Source: Candidatus Zixiibacteriota bacterium (GTDB lineage: Bacteria; Zixibacteria; MSB-5A5; RBG-16-43-9). From it: 10,935 nucleotides of DNA. Positions 7,335 to 10,935 of the stretch are shown here, one piece after another. How positions within the stretch are numbered: the stretch's first letter is position 1; each line of letters starts with the position of its first letter. The stretch covers positions 1 through 10,935 of the forward strand of contig JAOUFL010000060.1 of assembly GCA_029858245.1 (NCBI GenBank), read 5' to 3'. Made by a program: the position numbers and the translations under genes. The notes beneath the pieces were generated by a model. The model searched no databases and had not been told where the DNA came from. It was given only the letters and a program-made list of their open reading frames with translations.

Positions 7335-8363
7335 TTAAAACTTAAACAGGGCATTTAAAATGAACGTATCCTTTGTCTTTTCCCCTTCGGTTTTCGTCCT
7401 CTGGAAATTTGGCATAAGGTTAAACCCCTCTATGACCTCCCATTCCACCCCGGCGAGGATATATCTCTGCTCATCATTCTCTGTGTCGCTGTCAGGATCG
7501 TAAAGGTCGTACCTTCCTACCAGTGCTATCTTTTTCAGGAATGAGGTCTTTGCCATAGGGAATTTTATCTCCCCGAAAAGGGAAATACCGTCCTTCTCCG
7601 TATCTTTCGATGCTCCCGGATCGATACGCTCCCAGGCTTTGAAATATTCAGTGGTGAATTTGAAGATCCCGCCATAAGCAAAAGTTGCCATCCCGGCTAA
7701 TCTGTCCTTATTATTCTCCGAGGTGATATCCGTTTTATCAGAATAGCCTTTATAATAATACCCACCCAGCATACAGGCGGCAAAATCAGGCAACTTGACC
7801 AATGGCCGGACGAAGAAAAAGGCGGAGATATCTTTAAACCGGTTTTCCTCTTTTCCCTTATAGCCTGGTCCCTGCAAATAAAGCAGGGAAGCGTTTCCAT
7901 AGCCTGAGGGGAAATTGATGTTGTAGGAAAGACCGTAATCCGCAGAGGAGAGAATTCCATTCTGGTCCAAAAGGACCTTTGCCACGTACCTTCTGCCCCA
8001 GACCTTCTCCATAGAGCCGATCCAGCCGGTGGACTGAAGCCCGAATCTCAGTGTGGAGTATGGAATGAATTTCTCGATATTCCAATCCAGATAGGCATAT
8101 TTAAGATAGAAATCCCGGGGCTCATTTGCCATCTTATCCACGTCCATAGTAACCCGAATGGAGACCTCATCAGAGAGTTTGCTGGTCACGTTCACATAGA
8201 CCCGGCCCAAGTCGAATTTGTTATACCCCTTGCCACTGCCGTTATTGGTTAAATCAAGCTGATAAAATGGGTATGATTCGCCTGAGATTTTAGTATCAGC
8301 AGCAAAGACAGAACTAAAGTAGAGCGGTAAAAGTAGCAACGAAAATAAAATTCTGATTTTCAT
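7335..8363 (-). CDS. Outer-membrane beta-barrel porin, probable phosphate-starvation porin
   Basis: The 342-residue product begins with a clear signal peptide (MKIRILFSLLLLPLY... to VFA, cut near residue 21). The rest alternates polar and aromatic or hydrophobic residues in short amphipathic strands with Gly/Asp/Asn turns. It ends ILNALFKF, the C-terminal aromatic signature read by the BAM machinery. The family is not certain; it resembles OprP/OprO-like or generic porins. A phosphate role is inferred from its place between phoR and pstS and from the repeat array upstream. I chose ATG 8363 because GGAGG stands 5 nt before it and the signal peptide then starts at residue 1. An ATG at 8399 would add 12 residues but has no ribosome site. 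No terminator separates it from pstS, so read-through is possible. Confidence 0.82.
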   Translation of the reverse strand: MKIRILFSLLLLPLYFSSVFAADTKISGESYPFYQLDLTNNGSGKGYNKFDLGRVYVNVTSKLSDEVSIRVTMDVDKMANEPRDFYLKYAYLDWNIEKFIPYSTLRFGLQSTGWIGSMEKVWGRRYVAKVLLDQNGILSSADYGLSYNINFPSGYGNASLLYLQGPGYKGKEENRFKDISAFFFVRPLVKLPDFAACMLGGYYYKGYSDKTDITSENNKDRLAGMATFAYGGIFKFTTEYFKAWERIDPGASKDTEKDGISLFGEIKFPMAKTSFLKKIALVGRYDLYDPDSDTENDEQRYILAGVEWEVIEGFNLMPNFQRTKTEGEKTKDTFILNALFKF

Positions 8364-8437
8364 CTTTTCCTCCATTAAAATTTTTTGCAGGTTTGTCATT
8401 ATAAGTTTTCAGCTTTAACCTTTTACTCTCAAATCTC

Positions 8438-8447
8438 ATCACCTCCT
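8438..8447 (-). promoter_or_regulatory. Full-length Shine-Dalgarno sequence in the porin leader
   Basis: The minus strand reads AGGAGGTGAT (8447-8438), a ten-base complement of the usual 16S rRNA 3' end. It lies 75 nt before the porin start, so it cannot serve that gene. The starts it could serve are TTG 8432 (9-nt spacing), giving a five-codon frame ending at 8415, or ATG 8439 inside the motif, giving 41 codons that end at 8314 within the porin in another frame. Neither looks like a real protein. A leader peptide or ribosome-standby role is possible. Confidence 0.4.
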
Positions 8448-8458
8448 CTGGATTTTGG

Positions 8459-8486
8459 ATAATACAAATTCCATAATCCCTTTCAA
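8459..8486 (-). promoter_or_regulatory. Sigma70-type promoter for the porin
   Basis: On the minus strand TTGAAA (8486-8481), a 16-bp spacer and TATTAT (8464-8459) each match the consensus at five of six positions. The start would be near 8452, giving a porin leader of about 90 nt. The repeat array then lies about 58-100 nt upstream of the start. An alternative -10, TATTTC (8500-8495), sits 9 nt after the array, matching the geometry seen at pstS. Which one is used cannot be told from sequence. Confidence 0.5.
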
Positions 8487-8509
8487 CGTTTTGAGAAATA
8501 CGCCTGAGA

Positions 8510-8551
8510 ATATTTCGGAGGTGTTAAACTGGTGTTAAGTCTGTGTTAAAA
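8510..8551 (-). promoter_or_regulatory. Pho box array upstream of the porin (three strong units plus one weak, 11-nt period)
   Basis: On the minus strand the units are TTTTAACAC (8551-8543), ACTTAACAC (8540-8532), GTTTAACAC (8529-8521) and a degenerate CCGAAATAT (8518-8510), each starting 11 nt after the last. The first three share TTAACAC exactly. The fourth matches the fourth unit of the pstS array (ATGAAACAT) at six of nine positions, so both arrays end in the same kind of divergent unit. Three exact copies at exact spacing, twice in one locus, make chance unlikely. PhoP binding is inferred. Confidence 0.75.
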
Positions 8552-8602
8552 AAGTACTACTTGATATCGGGGATAAAATCAACAATTTTTTAGAGAAGCT
8601 GA

Positions 8603-8628
8603 TAGGGGTACGGTGTGACTTACCCCTA
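8603..8628 (-). terminator. Hairpin just after phoR, possible transcript end
   Basis: TAGGGGTA (8603-8610) and TACCCCTA (8621-8628) form a perfect 8-bp stem with a 10-nt loop, beginning 7 nt after the phoR stop codon. On the minus strand the stem is not followed at once by a T-run, so it is not a classical intrinsic terminator. It may protect the phoPR mRNA 3' end or reduce read-through into the porin. Confidence 0.45.
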
Positions 8629-8635
8629 CACAATA

Positions 8636-10405
8636 TCAGGCTTTTCTTAAGCAGAAACTGAATTCGCTCCCCTGGCCTAACTGGCTTTTGACCTCAACTT
8701 TCGAGCCGTGTGCTTCGATTATGTGTTTTACGATGGAAAGCCCCAGGCCGGTTCCACCTAATTCCTTGGAGCGGCTTTTATCCACCCGGTAAAATCTTTC
8801 GAAGATACGGGGAACATCGCTCAAGGGAATTCCTATTCCGCTGTCCGACACTGCAATCTCTATGCAATCACCCTTATCCCGGCTTTCGAGTTTTATCCTC
8901 CCCTTTTCCGCTGTGTATTTTACAGCATTGTCCAGCAGGTTGGTCAAGGCCTGGTTTATCCGGTATCTGTCACCCGAGACCTTCTGGTTTTGATTGTCCA
9001 GAGAGGTCTCTATCACCTGGGATTTTTTATCGGCTGAGGGTTTAAGTGAGAAGATAACCTCCTCAAAAAACTCTTTGACTGGGAAAGGCTCGATCTTCAG
9101 GGCAAAGTCCCTGGATTCTATCTGAGAAAGCTTGAGCAGGTCCGAGATGATCTCGTTCATCCTTTTGGTATGCTGCGAGATGATGGAAAGGAAACGCCTG
9201 GATTTCTCTTCATCATTTATGGCACCGTCCTTAAGAGCCTCCACGAAACCCTGGATGGAGGTCAAGGGAGTTCTCAGCTCATGTGAGACATTCGCCACGA
9301 AATCCCTGCGAACCCTTTCGGTCTTTTTAAGCTCGCTGACATCATGAAAAACGAAAAGGGCAAAGAAATCTTTTCCCTTGTGTTTTTCCACCAAAGCAGA
9401 CTGTATCATGAAATCCTTTTCAATCGGATGGATGAAGGTGATCTCTTTTCTTTTTTCCTCTCTGGCGGAAAGTATCTCTTTGATAAACTCGTTCAATTCA
9501 TGACTGCGGATTACCTCATAATAAGGCCTTCCGTAAAAAGAGGTGTACAGATCAAAGGCCTGGCTTAAGGCAGAGTTGAAAAAGAGGACTTTACCGGAGG
9601 AATCCACAGCCAGTACCCCTTCCACCATATTGGAAAGTATCGATTGCAGCTGAGACTTATCCTGGGTTATCTGGGAAATCTTTAGGGAAAGCTCAGCTGA
9701 CATCTGGTTTATAATCTCTCCCAGCTCTCCTATCTCGTCTTTGGTTTTGATCTTTACTTTTTGGCTGAAATCCCATTTGGACATCTTTTCACCTATCCTC
9801 ATCATCTGGCGCAGGGGTCTGGTTACCTTGCTGGAAAATCCATAAGTTAAGACCAAGGAAAAGACAAAGGCAACCAGAAGCCCCAGGACAACGATTTTGA
9901 CTATACTGCTCTGCAGATTTTTCAGCTCAGTTAGATGCAGTGCTAAACGAGCCACACCGATAATACTGCCCTGAAACTTGACAGGATAAGCCATATAAAG
10001 CATATCCATCTTCAGAGTGGCACTGTAGCGGACGCTTTTGCCCACATTACCTTCAAAAGCTTGAGCCACCTCTGGTCTCTCTCTGTGATTTTCCATATTC
10101 AAAAGGTCCTGCCCTCTTTTGTCCGTATCACCCAACACCCTTCCGGTTTGGTCTATTATGGTTATCCTGCCATCGATTTTGTGGCTTAGCTCATCTGTCA
10201 GGCTGTCTATCTTATCCGGACTCAAGCTGTCTGTTAGAACTCCGGAGTAAATACTGGAGAGCAACTGAACCTGGGAAAACATATACTTCTCCAGCCGGAT
10301 CAGGGAGCGCTTTCTTTCGGACGAGGATATCAATACCCCTGCCAGTATAAGGCTCAAAAAACTTATCAGCAGATAAGTGAGAAAAAGTTTGGGTTTGAGT
10401 TTCAT
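8636..10405 (-). CDS. phoR: Phosphate regulon sensor histidine kinase PhoR
   Basis: The 589-residue inner-membrane kinase phosphorylates its partner PhoP, encoded 13 nt upstream. Order of parts: membrane segment 7-27; periplasmic sensor about 28-165, Cache-like (MAYPVKFQGSIIGVARL 138-154 is typical of its end); membrane segment about 168-190; HAMP about 191-243; PAS about 250-360; HisKA with phospho-accepting H375 in SHELRTP; HATPase with N box NLLDNAVKYT 489-498, G1 DSGIGI 521-526, F box 534-540 and G2 GGTGLGLSIV 550-559. All key residues are present. E. coli PhoR lacks a large periplasmic domain; this one has the Bacillus-like layout. The ATG has no clear ribosome site, suggesting coupling to phoP. 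The phosphate role rests on context and architecture. Confidence 0.92.
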   Translation of the reverse strand: MKLKPKLFLTYLLISFLSLILAGVLISSSERKRSLIRLEKYMFSQVQLLSSIYSGVLTDSLSPDKIDSLTDELSHKIDGRITIIDQTGRVLGDTDKRGQDLLNMENHRERPEVAQAFEGNVGKSVRYSATLKMDMLYMAYPVKFQGSIIGVARLALHLTELKNLQSSIVKIVVLGLLVAFVFSLVLTYGFSSKVTRPLRQMMRIGEKMSKWDFSQKVKIKTKDEIGELGEIINQMSAELSLKISQITQDKSQLQSILSNMVEGVLAVDSSGKVLFFNSALSQAFDLYTSFYGRPYYEVIRSHELNEFIKEILSAREEKRKEITFIHPIEKDFMIQSALVEKHKGKDFFALFVFHDVSELKKTERVRRDFVANVSHELRTPLTSIQGFVEALKDGAINDEEKSRRFLSIISQHTKRMNEIISDLLKLSQIESRDFALKIEPFPVKEFFEEVIFSLKPSADKKSQVIETSLDNQNQKVSGDRYRINQALTNLLDNAVKYTAEKGRIKLESRDKGDCIEIAVSDSGIGIPLSDVPRIFERFYRVDKSRSKELGGTGLGLSIVKHIIEAHGSKVEVKSQLGQGSEFSFCLRKA

Positions 10406-10418
10406 CCGAATAATCTTA

Positions 10419-10935
10419 TTAAGGAGATTCTTTTAATTTATAGCCTAAATTTTTTACGGTTTGAATGTCTTTGGATAAGGCAGGAAGTTTACCCCGAAGT
10501 CTTCTGATATGAACGTCAACCGTGCGCATCCCCCCGTAATAATCGTACCCCCAGACCTGGTCCATCAGATAATCCCGGCTTAAGACCCTGCCTTTGTTTC
10601 GCAGGAGACATTCCAAAAGGTCGAATTCCTTGGAGGTCAGCTCTACTGGTCGATTATCGTAGCTCACCTCGTGCTTGGTTAAATCCAAAATCAGCTTTCC
10701 GTATCTATAAGCCTTTTCCTTCTCAGGTTTTCTTTCCAGTCTTCTGAGCAGGGCTTTGACCCTGGCAACCAGCTCTTTGGGACTGAATGGCTTGGTCATA
10801 TAATCATCCGCACCCAGTTCCAGACCGACTATTTTATCCGTTTCCTCTACTCTGGCAGTGAGCATTATTATAGGAACAAGTGTAGTCTTAGGAGTTGACC
10901 TTAATTCTTTACAAACCTCTAACCCATCCATTTCG
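10419..10935 (-). CDS. phoP: OmpR/PhoB-family response regulator PhoP, C-terminal part (5' end outside window)
   Basis: The frame stays open to the right edge. Glu-Met-Asp-Gly at the edge is the loop just after the phospho-accepting Asp of the receiver, so the ATG at 10931 is internal and about 55-60 N-terminal residues, including that Asp, are missing. Counting from this Met, the receiver's conserved Thr is T25 (MLTAR) and its Lys is K47 (TKPF). A winged-helix DNA-binding domain covers about 76-167, with ELTSKEFDLL, the recognition-helix region RTVDVHIRRLRGKL (136-149) and TVKNLGYKL. With PhoR it forms the two-component system expected to bind the 11-nt-period arrays at 7292-7333 and 8510-8551. 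The name phoP rather than phoB is a choice by similarity of layout; the two are equivalent here. Confidence 0.9.
   Translation of the reverse strand, partial: EMDGLEVCKELRSTPKTTLVPIIMLTARVEETDKIVGLELGADDYMTKPFSPKELVARVKALLRRLERKPEKEKAYRYGKLILDLTKHEVSYDNRPVELTSKEFDLLECLLRNKGRVLSRDYLMDQVWGYDYYGGMRTVDVHIRRLRGKLPALSKDIQTVKNLGYKLKESP

Noticed and set aside
8364..8399. Longer porin start at ATG 8399
   Set aside because: No ribosome site upstream, and it would put 12 polar residues before the signal peptide. ATG 8363 has GGAGG at ideal spacing.
8314..8439. 41-codon minus-strand frame starting inside the strong Shine-Dalgarno motif
   Set aside because: The ATG overlaps the ribosome site with only 2 nt spacing, and the frame runs out of phase into the porin gene; no protein-like features.
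10931..10935. ATG at 10931 as the phoP start
   Set aside because: The residues are the conserved E-M-D-G loop of a receiver domain, so the real start lies beyond the window.
1..10935. tRNA, rRNA, CRISPR array, insertion sequence or prophage genes
   Set aside because: None seen: no cloverleaf-like segments, no spaced identical repeats of CRISPR size, and no transposase or phage motifs in any frame. Gaps between genes are short and accounted for.

Overview
All nine protein genes lie on the minus strand. In order of transcription they are phoP (5' end outside the window), phoR, an outer-membrane porin, pstS, pstC, pstA, pstB, phoU and a large kinase-TolB-TPR protein whose 3' end is outside the window. 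The window is therefore an almost complete phosphate (Pho) regulon locus: two-component sensing, outer-membrane entry, periplasmic capture, ABC import and PhoU feedback, followed by an unrelated-looking signalling protein.

The organism is a diderm bacterium. The porin has a signal peptide and ends in phenylalanine as a beta-barrel should, and PstS is a soluble secreted protein without a lipobox. Base composition is moderate and slightly AT-rich by eye. Hanks-type kinases fused to a TolB-like domain and TPRs are common in poorly cultured lineages such as the FCB-related candidate phyla and Acidobacteria. I infer an environmental genome from such a lineage, but no marker gene settles the phylum.

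Layout: 10935-10419 phoP C-terminal part; 10405-8636 phoR, with a perfect 8-bp hairpin just after its stop; 8635-8364 regulatory gap holding an 11-nt-period repeat array, a sigma70-like promoter and an unusual leader with a full-length Shine-Dalgarno sequence; 8363-7335 porin; 7334-7256 a second 11-nt-period array; 7255-2822 pstS-pstC-pstA-pstB-phoU; 2821-2642 inverted repeats, a weak terminator candidate and a near-consensus promoter; 2641-1 kinase-TolB-TPR gene.

The most informative non-coding signal is the pair of direct-repeat arrays. On the minus strand both read as TTAACAC-like units exactly 11 nt apart, one before pstS and one before the porin. This is the geometry of PhoB/PhoP binding sites, and the unit resembles the Bacillus TTAACA Pho box more than the enterobacterial CTGTCAT box. 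They tie the porin and the pst operon to the PhoPR pair encoded just upstream. The kinase gene has no such array and has its own promoter, so it is probably outside the regulon despite its position.
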